Shown: positions 19,003 to 30,008 of the stretch, one piece after another
Layout: every line of letters starts with the position of its first letter
Numbering within the stretch: position 1 is the first letter of the stretch
Assembly: GCF_900110925.1 (NCBI RefSeq)
Contig: NZ_FOFP01000006.1
Coordinates: 112,021-176,020 of the forward strand
Source: Pseudomonas cuatrocienegasensis
GTDB lineage: Bacteria > Pseudomonadota > Gammaproteobacteria > Pseudomonadales > Pseudomonadaceae
Length of the DNA: 64,000 nucleotides
Direction of reading: 5' to 3'
The notes under the pieces: generated by a model
What the model saw: the letters and a program-made list of their open reading frames with translations, nothing else
Told to the model about the DNA's origin: nothing
The model's database searches: none
Program-made: the position numbers and the translations under genes

Positions 19003-20145
19003 ATGCTCCAGGCCCTGCGTTTTCTTGGCTGGCCCCTGCTGACGGGTGTGCTGCTGGCACTGCTGATCATTCAGCACTACCCGCACTGGGTCGGTTTACC
19101 GAGCCAGGATGTCGAGTTGCGCCAAGCCCCCCTCCACAGCCGCAACCAACAGGGGCCAGCGTCCTATGCCGATGCGGTGACCATTGCGTCGCCAGCAGTG
19201 GCCAACCTGTACACCACCAAGTTCGCCAACAAGCCAGCCCATCCGCTGTTTGAGGATCCGCAGTTCCGCAAGTTCTTTGGCGACAACCTGCCCAAACAGC
19301 GGCGCATGGAATCGAGCCTGGGTTCGGCGGTGATCATGAGCCATGAAGGCTACCTGCTGACCAATAACCACGTGACCGCTGGCGCCGACCAGATCGTGGT
19401 GGCGCTCAAGGACGGCCGCGAAACCCTGGCGCGGGTAATTGGCAGCGATCCGGAAACCGATCTGGCGGTACTCAAGATTGACCTGCAGGACCTGCCCGCG
19501 ATTACCCTGGGGCGCTCGGACAACATCCGCATCGGCGATGTCAGCCTGGCCATCGGCAACCCCTTTGGCGTCGGCCAGACCGTGACCATGGGCATCATCA
19601 GCGCCACAGGTCGCAACCAGTTGGGCCTCAACACCTACGAAGACTTTATTCAGACCGACGCGGCGATCAACCCGGGGAACTCCGGCGGCGCCCTGGTCGA
19701 TGCCTACGGCAATCTGGTCGGCATCAATACGGCGATCTTTTCCAAGTCCGGCGGCTCGCAGGGGATTGGCTTCGCCATTCCGATCAAGCTGGCACTGGAG
19801 GTGATGCAGGCAATTATCGAGCACGGCCAGGTGATCCGTGGCTGGCTGGGTATCGAGGTACAGCCGCTGACCCCGGACCTGGCCGAATCCTTTGGCCTAA
19901 AGGGCCGCCCCGGCATCGTGGTGGCAGGCATCTACCGCGACGGCCCGGCAGCCAAGGCCGGCCTGCAGCCAGGTGATCTGATTTTCAGCATCGACGGCGA
20001 AGCAGCGGGTGATGGCCGTCGCTCGATGAACCAGGTGGCACGCACCCGGCCCGGCGAGAAGATCAGCATCGAGGTGATGCGCAATGGCAAGCCCATGACC
20101 CTGACCGCCGAGATCGGTGTACGCCCGCCCGCCAACGGTGGCTGA
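19003..20145 (+). CDS. algW: Periplasmic regulatory serine protease AlgW (DegS-type)
   Basis: 380 residues. One N-terminal membrane helix (residues 8-24) anchors it. The trypsin-like domain has H123 (NNHVTAG), D153 (DPETDLAVLKID) and S227 (NPGNSGGA). One PDZ domain (residues 270-365) follows, so it is DegS-like rather than a two-PDZ DegP/MucD. In Pseudomonas AlgW starts cleavage of the anti-sigma factor MucA and so releases AlgU. Its place next to hisC matches P. aeruginosa. Confidence 0.96.
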   Translation: MLQALRFLGWPLLTGVLLALLIIQHYPHWVGLPSQDVELRQAPLHSRNQQGPASYADAVTIASPAVANLYTTKFANKPAHPLFEDPQFRKFFGDNLPKQRRMESSLGSAVIMSHEGYLLTNNHVTAGADQIVVALKDGRETLARVIGSDPETDLAVLKIDLQDLPAITLGRSDNIRIGDVSLAIGNPFGVGQTVTMGIISATGRNQLGLNTYEDFIQTDAAINPGNSGGALVDAYGNLVGINTAIFSKSGGSQGIGFAIPIKLALEVMQAIIEHGQVIRGWLGIEVQPLTPDLAESFGLKGRPGIVVAGIYRDGPAAKAGLQPGDLIFSIDGEAAGDGRRSMNQVARTRPGEKISIEVMRNGKPMTLTAEIGVRPPANGG

Positions 20146-20214
20146 CCCTCACCCGATAAAAAAGGCCATGTCGAAAACCCTGTTGTAACCTCAAATCGGC
20201 TTGTGCAGGAGGAA

Positions 20215-20274
20215 GGGGCGCCTAGCCTTTATTCGCGATTGTGCCGCGAATTTCGCGAATAAATTCGCTCCTAC
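20215..20274. repeat. REP pair between algW and hisC
   Basis: Bases 20215-20239 (starting GGGGCGCCTAGCC) recur identically at 41910-41934. A second unit, with GCGAATAAATTCGC and ending CTCCTAC at 20274, recurs at 39681 and 60628. Together they form a dispersed Pseudomonas repeat. Confidence 0.8.
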
Positions 20275-20306
20275 AGGCATGCAACAGCCTATTGGGACAT
20301 AGCCAT

Positions 20307-20350
20307 AAAAAAGCCGGCGTATCCTTTAATAGGCGACGCCGGCTTTTTTC
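20307..20350. terminator. Bidirectional terminator between algW and hisC
   Basis: Stem AAGCCGGCGT (20311-20320) and ACGCCGGCTT (20336-20345) with A and T runs outside. The 15-mer TGGGACATAGCCATA directly precedes it (20293-20307), as at 15112. Confidence 0.88.
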
Positions 20351-20362
20351 TGGCTGCGTGAT

Positions 20363-21415
20363 TTACAAGCTGGCCAAGGCCTCCAGCAGCGCCTGGTTCT
20401 GCTCGGGCGTGCCGATGGTGATACGCAGGAACTGATCAATCCGCGGTTTGTTGAAGTGCCGCACGATCACCCCCTGCTCGCGCAAACCGGCCGCCAGCGC
20501 TGCGCCGTCCTTGTGCGGATGACGGGCAAAGACGAAGTTGGCTGCCGACGGCAACACCTCGAAGCCCAGCGCCTGCATGCCCTGAACCACCGCCTCACGA
20601 CTGTCGATCACCTGCGTGCAGGTCTGCTGGAAGTAGGCGCGATCCTCGAACGCTGCCGCGGCACCAGCGATGGCGATGCGGTCCAGCGGGTAGGAGTTGA
20701 AGCTGTTCTTGATCCGCTCCAACGCTTCGATCAGCTCCGGGTGGCCGACTGCCAGGCCCACCCGCAGACCGGCCAGGGAGCGCGACTTGGAGAGGGTCTG
20801 GGTCACCAGCAGGTTCGGGTATTTATCCACCAGGCCGATGGCTGACACGCCGCCAAAGTCGATATAGGCCTCGTCTACCAGCACCACACTATCCGGATTG
20901 GCCTGCAATAGCTGCTCGATGGCCTCCAGAGTCAGCAGGCAACCGGTCGGCGCATTGGGGTTGGGGAAGATGATCCCACCGTTGGGCCGCGCGTAATCCT
21001 CGACCTGAATCTGGTAATTCGCATCCAGGGCAATGGTTTCGTAGGTGATGCCATACAGACCGCAATACACCGGATAGAAGCTGTAGCTGATATCCGGAAA
21101 CAGCAAGGGTTTACCGTGCTGGAACAGCCCATAGAACGCATGGGCCAGCACTTCATCGGAGCCATTGCCGACGAATACCTGATTGAGCTCTACGCCGTAG
21201 TATTCGGCGACGGCCTGCTTCAGGCGTTCACCATTGGGGTCCGGGTACAGACGCAGCGCGTCGCTTACCTCAACCTGCATGGCCGCCAGCGCCTTGGGCG
21301 AGGGGCCATAGGGGTTTTCATTGGTGTTGAGTTTGACCAGCTTGCTCAGCTTGGGCTGCTCACCCGGCACGTAAGGCACCAGGTCCTTGACGAAGGGGCT
21401 CCAGAATTTGCTCAT
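20363..21415 (-). CDS. hisC: Histidinol-phosphate aminotransferase
   Basis: 350 residues from ATG 21415, preceded by GGAGAGAAGGG; six extra codons upstream are not needed. PLP lysine is K210 ([14 protein letters not shown]), with NENPYGPSP (residues 33-41) and DEAYIDF for substrate and cofactor contacts. It catalyses the glutamate-dependent seventh step of histidine synthesis. Last of the row hisG-hisD-hisC. Confidence 0.96.
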   Translation of the reverse strand: MSKFWSPFVKDLVPYVPGEQPKLSKLVKLNTNENPYGPSPKALAAMQVEVSDALRLYPDPNGERLKQAVAEYYGVELNQVFVGNGSDEVLAHAFYGLFQHGKPLLFPDISYSFYPVYCGLYGITYETIALDANYQIQVEDYARPNGGIIFPNPNAPTGCLLTLEAIEQLLQANPDSVVLVDEAYIDFGGVSAIGLVDKYPNLLVTQTLSKSRSLAGLRVGLAVGHPELIEALERIKNSFNSYPLDRIAIAGAAAAFEDRAYFQQTCTQVIDSREAVVQGMQALGFEVLPSAANFVFARHPHKDGAALAAGLREQGVIVRHFNKPRIDQFLRITIGTPEQNQALLEALASL

Positions 21416-21481
21416 CTGCCCTTCTCTCCTCAAATTCGTTGCGTTTTTGATGGGCAGCGCGGCGCGACACCCACTCCACGT

Positions 21482-22792
21482 TTAGCCCTTGATGCGGTAT
21501 TCGGCGCTACGGGCATGAGCCGTCAGCGACTCGCCGCGAGCCAGCACGCTGGCGACCTTGCCCAACTCGGACGCACCTTCGGCCGAGCAGTGGATGATCG
21601 ACGAGCGCTTCTGGAAGTCGTAAACCCCCAGCGGCGAGGAGAAGCGCGCAGTGCCCGAGGTTGGCAACACATGGTTGGGACCTGCGCAGTAATCGCCCAA
21701 CGCCTCAGCGGTGTAGCGGCCCATAAAGATCGCGCCGGCATGGCGGATCAGCGGCAGGTATTGATCGGGGTTCTCCACCGACAGCTCCAGGTGCTCCGGC
21801 GCGATGCGGTTGGCCACCTCGATGGCCTGGGCCATATCGGCCACCTGGATCAGCGCACCACGACCTTCCAGCGAGGTGCGGGCAATCGTCTCGCGATCCA
21901 GGGTCGGCAGCAGTTTGGCGATGCTTTCAGCGACGCGATCAAGGAAGGCGGCATCCGGGCTGACCAGAATCGACTGGGCGTCTTCGTCGTGCTCGGCCTG
22001 GGAGAACAGGTCCATGGCGATCCAGTCCGGGTCGGTCTGACCATCGCAGACCACCAGAATCTCCGACGGGCCGGCGATCATGTCGATGCCGACCTTGCCG
22101 AACACATGGCGCTTGGCCGTGGCCACATAGATGTTGCCGGGGCCGACGATCTTGTCCACCGGCGGTACGCTCTCGGTACCATAGGCCAGCGCCGCCACGG
22201 CCTGGGCACCGCCGATGGTGAACACCCGATCGACGCCGGCAATGCAGGCCGCCGCCAGCACCAGCTCATTGAGCTCACCACGCGGGGTCGGCACCACCAT
22301 CACCACTTCTGGCACGCCGGCGACCTTGGCCGGTATGGCATTCATCAGCACGGATGAGGGGTAGGACGCCTTGCCGCCCGGCACATACAAACCAGCGCGG
22401 TCCAGCGGGGTGACTTTCTGCCCCAGCACCGTGCCGTCGGCTTCGGTGTAGGTCCAGGAGTCCTGCTTCTGCCGCTCGTGGTAAAGGCGCACACGCTCGG
22501 CGGCCCTCTCCAGCGCGGTGCGCTGCTCTGGCGTGATACGGGTCAAGGCCAGTTCCAGGCGCTCACGCGGCAGGATCAGGTCGGCCATGCTGGCCACATC
22601 CAGGCCATCGAACTGCCGGGTGAACTCCACCAGCGCCGCATCACCGCGCTCACGCACGGCCTTGATGATGTCCAGCACCCGATGATTGACCGCATCATCC
22701 GAAACACTTTCCCAGCTCAGCAGATGATCCAGGTGACGCGCGAAATCCTGGTCAGCAGCATTGAGTCGACGGATGGCAACGGGAGCAGTCAT
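21482..22792 (-). CDS. hisD: Histidinol dehydrogenase
   Basis: 436 residues, normal length. It contains the family signature region [14 protein letters not shown] (here [10 protein letters not shown] with the catalytic Glu-His area) and the zinc/active-site stretch RIAPEHLEL, plus the NAD-binding [12 protein letters not shown]. It oxidises histidinol to histidine in two steps. Spaced 66 bases from hisC and 124 bases from hisG on the same strand. The longer gap to hisG has no visible terminator. Confidence 0.97.
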   Translation of the reverse strand: MTAPVAIRRLNAADQDFARHLDHLLSWESVSDDAVNHRVLDIIKAVRERGDAALVEFTRQFDGLDVASMADLILPRERLELALTRITPEQRTALERAAERVRLYHERQKQDSWTYTEADGTVLGQKVTPLDRAGLYVPGGKASYPSSVLMNAIPAKVAGVPEVVMVVPTPRGELNELVLAAACIAGVDRVFTIGGAQAVAALAYGTESVPPVDKIVGPGNIYVATAKRHVFGKVGIDMIAGPSEILVVCDGQTDPDWIAMDLFSQAEHDEDAQSILVSPDAAFLDRVAESIAKLLPTLDRETIARTSLEGRGALIQVADMAQAIEVANRIAPEHLELSVENPDQYLPLIRHAGAIFMGRYTAEALGDYCAGPNHVLPTSGTARFSSPLGVYDFQKRSSIIHCSAEGASELGKVASVLARGESLTAHARSAEYRIKG

Positions 22793-22916
22793 GGCAAAGC
22801 CTCATCAGGATGGCAAATCTCAGGTGCCGTAGAGTAACAAGCCCACCCGTGCGGGCACCTGAGAATTTGGCTATGACACGGATAGGTATGCGCGACCTAA
22901 TGCCGCGCTGAAGAGA

Positions 22917-23552
22917 TTAGCCGCGGTGTCGGGCCTCGACCGCTTCGCGCAGTGTGTCGATCAGCGCCTGGATGCGCGCATGCTGCATCTTCATCGAGGC
23001 CTTGTTGACGATCAGCCGCGAGCTGATATGGGCGATCAGCTCCTGGGCTTCCAGGCCATTGGCGCGCAGGGTGTTGCCGGTATCGACCACGTCGATGATC
23101 TTGTCGGCCAGGCCTACCAGCGGTGCCAGCTCCATGGAGCCATACAGCTTGATCACATCGACCTGACGGCCCTGCTCGGCGTAGTAACGCTTGGCAACAT
23201 TGACGAACTTGGTCGCCACGCGCAGACGCCCCTTGGGTTCTGGCACACCAACCGCGCCGGCGGTCATCAGCTTGCACTTGGCAATCTGCAGGTCCAGCGG
23301 CTCATAGAGCCCCTGACCACCGTACTCCAGCAGCACATCCTTGCCCGCCACACCCAGGTCGGCCGCGCCATGCTCAACATAGGTCGGTACATCGGTGGCC
23401 CGCACAATCAGCAGGCGCACGTCGTCTTGGGTGGTGGGGATGATCAGCTTGCGGCTCTTGTCCGGATTCTCGGTCGGCACGATACCCGCCGCGGCGAGCA
23501 GCGGCAGGGTGTCGTCGAGGATACGGCCTTTGGACAGGGCAATCGTCAGCAT
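22917..23552 (-). CDS. hisG: ATP phosphoribosyltransferase, short form
   Basis: 211 residues from ATG 23552; the frame continues upstream but inside murA. Its N-terminus [23 protein letters not shown] is typical. It lacks the C-terminal regulatory domain of long HisG, so it belongs to the short form that needs HisZ, which is not in this window. The PRPP loop [12 protein letters not shown] is intact. It starts four bases after murA stops, so histidine entry and peptidoglycan entry genes are co-transcribed. Confidence 0.97.
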   Translation of the reverse strand: MLTIALSKGRILDDTLPLLAAAGIVPTENPDKSRKLIIPTTQDDVRLLIVRATDVPTYVEHGAADLGVAGKDVLLEYGGQGLYEPLDLQIAKCKLMTAGAVGVPEPKGRLRVATKFVNVAKRYYAEQGRQVDVIKLYGSMELAPLVGLADKIIDVVDTGNTLRANGLEAQELIAHISSRLIVNKASMKMQHARIQALIDTLREAVEARHRG

Positions 23553-23556
23553 GGCA

Positions 23557-24834
<1,278 letters not shown>

Positions 24835-25074
24835 TTAGGAGCGCGCGGCCCAGTTGGCACGGCTGAAGAATTTCATGCTCACCGCGTGGATGCTGCCGTC
24901 GGCGATCCAGTGGTTGAGGTGAGCGTAGATCTGCTGCTGACGCTTGACCGGGCTCAGGCCGGCCAACTCATCGCTGATCAGATTCAACTGGAAGTTGCAG
25001 CCTTCGCCTTCAACTTCCACTTGGGTATCGGGGAGTTTTGCCTCCAGGAGGCTTTTTACGTCTTGGGCCTGCAT
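24835..25074 (-). CDS. ibaG: BolA family protein IbaG
   Basis: 79 residues from ATG 25074, with GAGGTTGAG upstream; an open extension to 25095 is unlikely. It is the short YrbA/IbaG branch of BolA proteins, with the helix-turn-helix-like class II KH fold (VKRQQQIYAHLNHWIADGSIHAVSM). The conserved His in the HAVSMKF area can bind [2Fe-2S] with monothiol glutaredoxin. First gene of ibaG-murA-hisG and close to mla, as in E. coli. Confidence 0.93.
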   Translation of the reverse strand: MQAQDVKSLLEAKLPDTQVEVEGEGCNFQLNLISDELAGLSPVKRQQQIYAHLNHWIADGSIHAVSMKFFSRANWAARS

Positions 25075-25199
25075 GCTCAACCTCGAACGGCGCATTGATG
25101 AACGACAACAGAGCCGAGGCTCGCGGGTCGGGCATCATACAAAAAAAGCCGCGCGCCTGCGAACCTTGCCGACGCGCCGCCATAACCGGCAGCAGCCCC

Positions 25200-25508
25200 T
25201 CAGGCCTGCAGCGGGAGAATCTCCAGCAGCCCGGAGACACCGGCAATCTGCCGCATATCCTCAGGCAGGGCACGCACCTCTAGGGTCTTGCCGAGCGCCT
25301 GGGCATCACGCATAAAGGCCAGCAGCAGCGACAAGCCGACACTGCTGGCGCGCAGCACGCCCGCACAGTCGATCACGCAGGTCGCAGCCGCGCTCGCCTG
25401 CAGCAGACGCCGGCCGTCTTCACGGACCTGTGGGCCACTGCGATAGTCCAGCTCACCGCTGAGCAACAGCAGCCCTGGCGCCTGTTCGACAATACTCGCG
25501 CGACTCAC
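25200..25508 (-). CDS. mlaB: MlaB-type STAS-domain protein
   Basis: 102 residues from GTG 25508, which overlaps the mlaC stop as GTGA. STAS fold: strand LLLLSGELDY, then CVIDCAGVLRASSVGLSLLLAFMRDA, with the loop serine-serine at the usual position. MlaB binds the ATPase MlaF and activates the phospholipid transporter. Its place at the end of mlaFEDCB is diagnostic. Confidence 0.92.
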   Translation of the reverse strand: MSRASIVEQAPGLLLLSGELDYRSGPQVREDGRRLLQASAAATCVIDCAGVLRASSVGLSLLLAFMRDAQALGKTLEVRALPEDMRQIAGVSGLLEILPLQA

Positions 25509-26137
25509 GACTCACCCTTGGCCTGACGTGCACGGGCAACGGTGTCCGCCCAGGTGTCGATAACCTTGTCCAGATCATTGCCATTGGCCTGCATCGACTG
25601 GGCGAACTGATCGCGGAACAGCTTGCCGACATTGATGCCATTGATCACCACATTACGCAGCTTCCAGGTACCGTCCTGGGCCACCATGGTGTAGGACAGC
25701 GGGTAGACCACGCCCTTGCCGTCGCGGATCTCCATATTCACCGAGCTACGCTTCGGGTCTTGCGCACCGCTTACCGGCAATACGCGAATATCCTGGTTGT
25801 TGTACTCCAGCAGGGCATTGCCATAGAACTGCATCAGGCTGCGTTTGAAGCTTTCTTCAAAGCGCGTCATCTGCTCAGGGCTGGCCTGGCGCGAATAGCG
25901 CACAGTCATGACCCCGCGGGAAATCCCCTGCACGTCCACCACCGGCCCAAGAATCTCGTTGAGCGCGTTATAGAAGGCGTCCGGGTTGGCGCGGTACTGC
26001 TCTTTGTTGGTTTTCAGATCAGCCAGCAAGGTGTTGGTCGTCTGCTCGACCACCTGATGGGCCGATTGTGCGGCGTTCGCCACCAGCGGCAGGGCCGCCA
26101 GCAACACCAGCAGGCCATTACGCACGAATGTGATCAT
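25505..26137 (-). CDS. mlaC: Periplasmic phospholipid-binding protein MlaC
   Basis: 210 residues with a Sec signal (MITFVRNGLLVLLAALPLVANA, cleavage near residue 22). The rest is the MlaC/Ttg2D fold (VEQTTNTLLADLKTNKEQYRAN; YSRQASPEQMTRFEESFKRSLMQFYGNALLEY). It shuttles phospholipid between the outer-membrane MlaA complex and MlaFEDB. A GGGAG site precedes the ATG by eight bases. Confidence 0.95.
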   Translation of the reverse strand: MITFVRNGLLVLLAALPLVANAAQSAHQVVEQTTNTLLADLKTNKEQYRANPDAFYNALNEILGPVVDVQGISRGVMTVRYSRQASPEQMTRFEESFKRSLMQFYGNALLEYNNQDIRVLPVSGAQDPKRSSVNMEIRDGKGVVYPLSYTMVAQDGTWKLRNVVINGINVGKLFRDQFAQSMQANGNDLDKVIDTWADTVARARQAKGES

Positions 26138-26152
26138 CTCAGAGACTCCCGT

Positions 26153-26623
26153 TTAATTGGTTTCGTCTTTATTGACCGAATTGAGCAGGAATTTGCCGAT
26201 CAGGTCTTCCAGTACCAGCGATGACTGGGTGTCATGAATGGTGCCGCCATCGGCTAGCACTTCTTCGTCCCCCCCCACACTGATCCCCACGTATTTTTCG
26301 CCCAGTAGCCCGGCGGTCAGAATCGAGGCGGTCGAATCGATGGGCAGGTTGTTCACGTCGCCGTCCACCTCCATGGTCACGCGCCCGGTGTAGCTGTCAC
26401 GATCCAGATCGATGGCGGTGACCTTACCGATGGTAACCCCGGCCATGGTGACCTTGGCGCGCACGGTCAGACCAGCGATGTTGTCGAAATGGGCATAGAC
26501 CCGATAGGTATTCTCACCCGTCACCACGGTCAGACCACTGACGCGAAGCGCCAGCAGCAGCAGGGCCAGCAGGCCTGCGAGCAGAAACAGGCCGACACCA
26601 ATCTCCAGCGTGCGGTTTTGCAT
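26153..26623 (-). CDS. mlaD: MlaD, MCE-domain subunit of the phospholipid transporter
   Basis: 156 residues. One N-terminal membrane helix (residues 8-28), then an MCE domain (residues 38-120, with YRVYAHFDNIAGLTVRAKVTMAGVTIGKV and the LLGEKYVGIS end). MlaD forms the hexameric ring through which lipid passes. Start overlaps mlaE stop by one base (TGATG). Confidence 0.95.
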   Translation of the reverse strand: MQNRTLEIGVGLFLLAGLLALLLLALRVSGLTVVTGENTYRVYAHFDNIAGLTVRAKVTMAGVTIGKVTAIDLDRDSYTGRVTMEVDGDVNNLPIDSTASILTAGLLGEKYVGISVGGDEEVLADGGTIHDTQSSLVLEDLIGKFLLNSVNKDETN

Positions 26624-27420
26624 CAGAAATCTCCAAACATCAAAGCGGTCAAAATAAAGTCCAGCCCCAGCACGGCCAGCGACGCGTAGACCACGGTGCG
26701 CGTGGTCGCCCGGCTGATGCCTTCAGAGGTCGGCTCACAGTCATAACCCTGGAATACCGCGATCCAGGTCACGACAAACGCGAAGACCAGGCTCTTGATC
26801 AGCCCGTTAAGCACGTCTTCGCGAAAGGAAACACTGCTCTGCATATTGGCCCAGAACGAGCCTTCGTAAACGCCCAGCCACTCCACGGCAACCATGGCGC
26901 CGCCCCAGATGCCCACCACGCTGAAGATCATCGCCAGCAACGGCATCGAGATGAATCCAGCCCACAGGCGCGGCGCAACGATGTACTTGAGCGGATCGAC
27001 ACCAATCATCGCCAGGCTCGACAACTGCTCGGTGGACTTCATATTGCCAATCTCCGCAGTCAGCGCAGAACCTGCGCGCCCGGCGAATAGCAGTGCGGTG
27101 ACCACCGGCCCCAATTCCCGCAGCAGGGTCAGGGCGACCATCTGTCCGACCGCCTGTTCGGAGCCATATTTGGCCAGAATGCTGAACCCCTGCAGCGACA
27201 ACACCATGCCGATAAACACACCCGACACAACGATAATCGCCAGGGACATGACGCCGATCGAATACAGCTGCTTAACCAGCAGCTGCAAGGCGTTACCCGA
27301 GGTACCGCGCCCGAACAGCGCGCGTACCAGAAAAATACACGAGCGCCCCAGCGTAGCGAGCACATCGATACCGGCACGCCCAAACAGGCGCAGCCGCTCG
27401 AGCGGAGATTGCTTGCGCAT
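26623..27420 (-). CDS. mlaE: MlaE, permease of the phospholipid ABC transporter
   Basis: 265 residues, about five to six membrane segments, with the family blocks [26 protein letters not shown] and the [25 protein letters not shown] coupling helix that contacts MlaF. It overlaps mlaF and mlaD by one base on each side. Confidence 0.96.
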   Translation of the reverse strand: MRKQSPLERLRLFGRAGIDVLATLGRSCIFLVRALFGRGTSGNALQLLVKQLYSIGVMSLAIIVVSGVFIGMVLSLQGFSILAKYGSEQAVGQMVALTLLRELGPVVTALLFAGRAGSALTAEIGNMKSTEQLSSLAMIGVDPLKYIVAPRLWAGFISMPLLAMIFSVVGIWGGAMVAVEWLGVYEGSFWANMQSSVSFREDVLNGLIKSLVFAFVVTWIAVFQGYDCEPTSEGISRATTRTVVYASLAVLGLDFILTALMFGDF

Positions 27421-28229
27421 CAGCGCCCCCCCAGTAAATCTTCGCGGTAATTTGCCGCCGGAAAGTGAAACGGCACCGGTCCATCCGGTGTGCCCTTCAT
27501 AAACTGACGAATACGCGGATTATCCGAGTTCATCAGTTCCTCTGGCGTGCCCTGCCCCAGCACCTGCGTATCCCCCACCACATAGAGGTAATCGGCAATG
27601 CTGGCGGTCTCGGCCAGGTCGTGTGACACCACGATGCTGGTAATGCCCAGGGCATCGGTCAGCAGACGAATCAGACGCACCAGCACGCCCATGGCAATCG
27701 GGTCCTGCCCGACGAAAGGCTCGTCATAAATCAGAATCTGCGGGTCCAGGGCGATCGCCCGGGCCAGCGCCACCCGCCGTTTCATGCCCCCCGACAGTTC
27801 ATCGGGCATCAAATCCACTGCACCGCGCAGGCCTACGGCCTGCAGCTTCATCAGCACGATGTCGCGAATCATCTCTTCGGGCAGCTTGGTGTGCACCCGC
27901 AACGGAAAGGCGACGTTCTCGAACACGTCCAGATCAGTGAACAGCGCGCCACTCTGGAACAGCACGCCCATCTGCTTGCGCATGTCGAACAGTTCGCTAC
28001 GCGACAGCTGCGGCAGATTCTGCCCGTTGACCCAGACTTCACCCTGCGACGGCTTGAGCTCAGCACCGATCAGACGCAGCAACGTGGTCTTGCCACAACC
28101 AGAAGGCCCCATGATGCCGGTGACCTTGCCGCGCGGCAGGCGAATGTCTATATCGTTGAATATGGCCCGGTCGCCGCGCTTGAAGCTCACGCCTTTCAGC
28201 TCGACCGCGTACTCGTTCCCGGCACTCAT
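27420..28229 (-). CDS. mlaF: MlaF, ATPase of the phospholipid ABC transporter
   Basis: 269 residues from ATG 28229 (AAGGAG upstream); the open frame to 28349 runs through the promoter region. Walker A is G41-PSGCGKTT49, the signature is [14 protein letters not shown] and Walker B is [13 protein letters not shown]. First gene of mlaFEDCB. In Pseudomonas this system has also been called Ttg2 and affects solvent and antibiotic tolerance. Confidence 0.96.
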   Translation of the reverse strand: MSAGNEYAVELKGVSFKRGDRAIFNDIDIRLPRGKVTGIMGPSGCGKTTLLRLIGAELKPSQGEVWVNGQNLPQLSRSELFDMRKQMGVLFQSGALFTDLDVFENVAFPLRVHTKLPEEMIRDIVLMKLQAVGLRGAVDLMPDELSGGMKRRVALARAIALDPQILIYDEPFVGQDPIAMGVLVRLIRLLTDALGITSIVVSHDLAETASIADYLYVVGDTQVLGQGTPEELMNSDNPRIRQFMKGTPDGPVPFHFPAANYREDLLGGR

Positions 28230-28319
28230 CTGGACTCCTTGCGTACCTACTCCGTTACAGACGCACGTCCTCGCAGACAGGACACGGTGCCCGTCGGAGA
28301 GGGCCGAAAATGGCCGGGC

Positions 28320-28349
28320 ACTATACCATCGCCGAAAGATCGCACCCAA
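28320..28349 (-). promoter_or_regulatory. Sigma70-type promoter of mlaFEDCB
   Basis: On the minus strand, TTGGGT (28349-28344), an 18-base spacer, and TATAGT (28325-28320). The start of transcription would be near 28313, giving a leader of about 84 bases. Confidence 0.6.
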
Positions 28350-28459
28350 GATGGAACATTTGCTTACGAGACATGTTCGAAGCGTTCAGCTGCCGTTCAG
28401 CCAAGCTCCTGAAATTTACGGCCAAAAGATTGGTGAGTGAGCCGTTCCGCCTTTACGGC

Positions 28460-28465
28460 TATAAT
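28460..28465 (+). promoter_or_regulatory. -10 element of the kdsD-lpt operon
   Basis: Consensus TATAAT just upstream of kdsD; the -35 area (28438-28443, TGAGCC) is weak. Transcription would begin near 28472, which argues for the kdsD start at 28497 rather than the ATG at 28476, which would be almost leaderless. Confidence 0.55.
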
Positions 28466-28496
28466 CGCGCCTTTTATGCAGGCCAACGACGACGCC

Positions 28497-29471
28497 ATGA
28501 CCCAGACCAGCGATCTGATCCACTCCGCCCAACGCACCATCCGCCTGGAAATGGAGGCTGTCGAAGAGCTGCTACAGCGCATCGACGCCAATTTCGTGCG
28601 GGCCTGCGAGCTGATCCTCACCAGCAAGGGTCGCGTAGTGGTAGTAGGCATGGGCAAGTCCGGGCACATTGGCAACAAGATCGCCGCCACCCTGGCCAGC
28701 ACCGGCACTACGGCTTTTTTCGTTCATCCAGCCGAAGCCAGCCATGGCGACATGGGCATGATTACCCGCGATGACGTCGTGCTGGCGCTGTCCAACTCCG
28801 GCTCTACCGCTGAAATCGTCACCCTGCTACCACTGATCAAACGCCTGGGCATCACCCTGATCAGCATGACCGGCAACCCCGACTCGCCCCTGGCCAAGGC
28901 TGCGGAAGTCAACCTGGATGCCCGGGTTAGTCAGGAAGCCTGCCCACTGAATCTGGCGCCCACCTCATCGACCACCGCTTCGCTGGTACTCGGCGACGCG
29001 CTGGCCATCGCCCTGCTAGAGGCCCGCGGCTTCACCGCCGAAGATTTCGCCTTCTCCCACCCAGGCGGCGCCCTTGGGCGACGCCTGCTGCTCAAGGTGG
29101 AGAACGTCATGCACGCCGGCGCCAGCCTGCCCAGCGTGCAGCGCGGCACTTCGCTGCGTGATGCCCTGTTGGAAATGACCCAGAAAGGCCTAGGGATGAC
29201 CGTGGTACTCGAAGCGGATGGCAGCCTGGCTGGCATCTTCACGGACGGTGACCTGCGCCGCACCCTGGACCGCGATATAGATGTGCGCAGCGCGCGCATC
29301 GACGACGTCATGACCCCGAACGGCAAGACCGCTCGCCCCGAGATGCTCGCCGCTGAAGCCCTGAAGATCATGGAAGACCACAAGATCAGCTCACTGGTGG
29401 TCATCGACGACGAGCAGCGCCCCATCGGCGCCTTCAACCTTGGCGACCTGCTGCGCGCCGGAGTGATGTAA
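28497..29471 (+). CDS. kdsD: D-arabinose 5-phosphate isomerase
   Basis: 324 residues from ATG 28497. A SIS domain (residues 35-170, with GMGKSGHIGNKIAATLASTGT and THPAEASHGDMGM-like FFVHPAEASHGD) is followed by two CBS domains (residues about 200-324). It converts ribulose 5-phosphate to arabinose 5-phosphate, the precursor of Kdo in LPS. The stop overlaps the kdsC ATG by one base. ATG at 28476 and 28437 are alternatives but lie at or upstream of the likely transcription start. Confidence 0.95.
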   Translation: MTQTSDLIHSAQRTIRLEMEAVEELLQRIDANFVRACELILTSKGRVVVVGMGKSGHIGNKIAATLASTGTTAFFVHPAEASHGDMGMITRDDVVLALSNSGSTAEIVTLLPLIKRLGITLISMTGNPDSPLAKAAEVNLDARVSQEACPLNLAPTSSTTASLVLGDALAIALLEARGFTAEDFAFSHPGGALGRRLLLKVENVMHAGASLPSVQRGTSLRDALLEMTQKGLGMTVVLEADGSLAGIFTDGDLRRTLDRDIDVRSARIDDVMTPNGKTARPEMLAAEALKIMEDHKISSLVVIDDEQRPIGAFNLGDLLRAGVM

Positions 29472-29995
29472 TGAACCAAGAACTCACACAACGCGCCAAG
29501 GGCATCAAGCTGGCCATCTTCGATGTCGATGGCGTACTGACCGACGGCAAGCTTTACTTTCTGGTCGATGGTAGCGAATTCAAGACCTTCAATACCCTGG
29601 ACGGCCACGGCATCAAGATGCTTATCGCCTCTGGGGTCGCAACTGCAATCATCAGTGGACGCAAGACCCCAGTGGTCGAGCGCCGTGCCCAGAACCTGGG
29701 CATCGCGCACCTCTATCAGGGCCGCGAAGACAAGCTGGTGGTCCTCGACGAACTACTGGCGGAACTGGGCCTGAACTACGATCAGGTCGCCTACCTGGGT
29801 GACGACCTGCCCGACCTGCCAGTGATCCGCCGTGTCGGCCTGGGTATGGCCGTGGCGAGCGCCGACGGTTTCGTGCGCAGCAACGCCCACGGTGTCACCC
29901 AGGCGCGCGGTGGCGAAGGCGCTGCACGTGAGTTTTGCGAGCTGATCATGCGCGCTCAGGGCACGCTGGAAGCGGCCCAGACCGCCTACCTCTAG
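29471..29995 (+). CDS. kdsC: 3-deoxy-D-manno-octulosonate 8-phosphate phosphatase
   Basis: 174 residues, a HAD phosphatase without a cap domain, acting as a tetramer. Catalytic aspartates D18 and D20 (FDVDGVLTDG), then ISGRKTPVV and the GDDLPDLPV motif for Mg binding. It removes phosphate from Kdo 8-phosphate. Coupled to kdsD by a one-base overlap and followed by lptC after 13 bases. Confidence 0.97.
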   Translation: MNQELTQRAKGIKLAIFDVDGVLTDGKLYFLVDGSEFKTFNTLDGHGIKMLIASGVATAIISGRKTPVVERRAQNLGIAHLYQGREDKLVVLDELLAELGLNYDQVAYLGDDLPDLPVIRRVGLGMAVASADGFVRSNAHGVTQARGGEGAAREFCELIMRAQGTLEAAQTAYL

Positions 29996-30008
29996 GGTTG
30001 ATACATAT

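Noticed and set aside
20241..20435. 64-codon frame between algW and hisC
   Set aside because: Built from the REP and the bidirectional terminator, then runs antisense to hisC.
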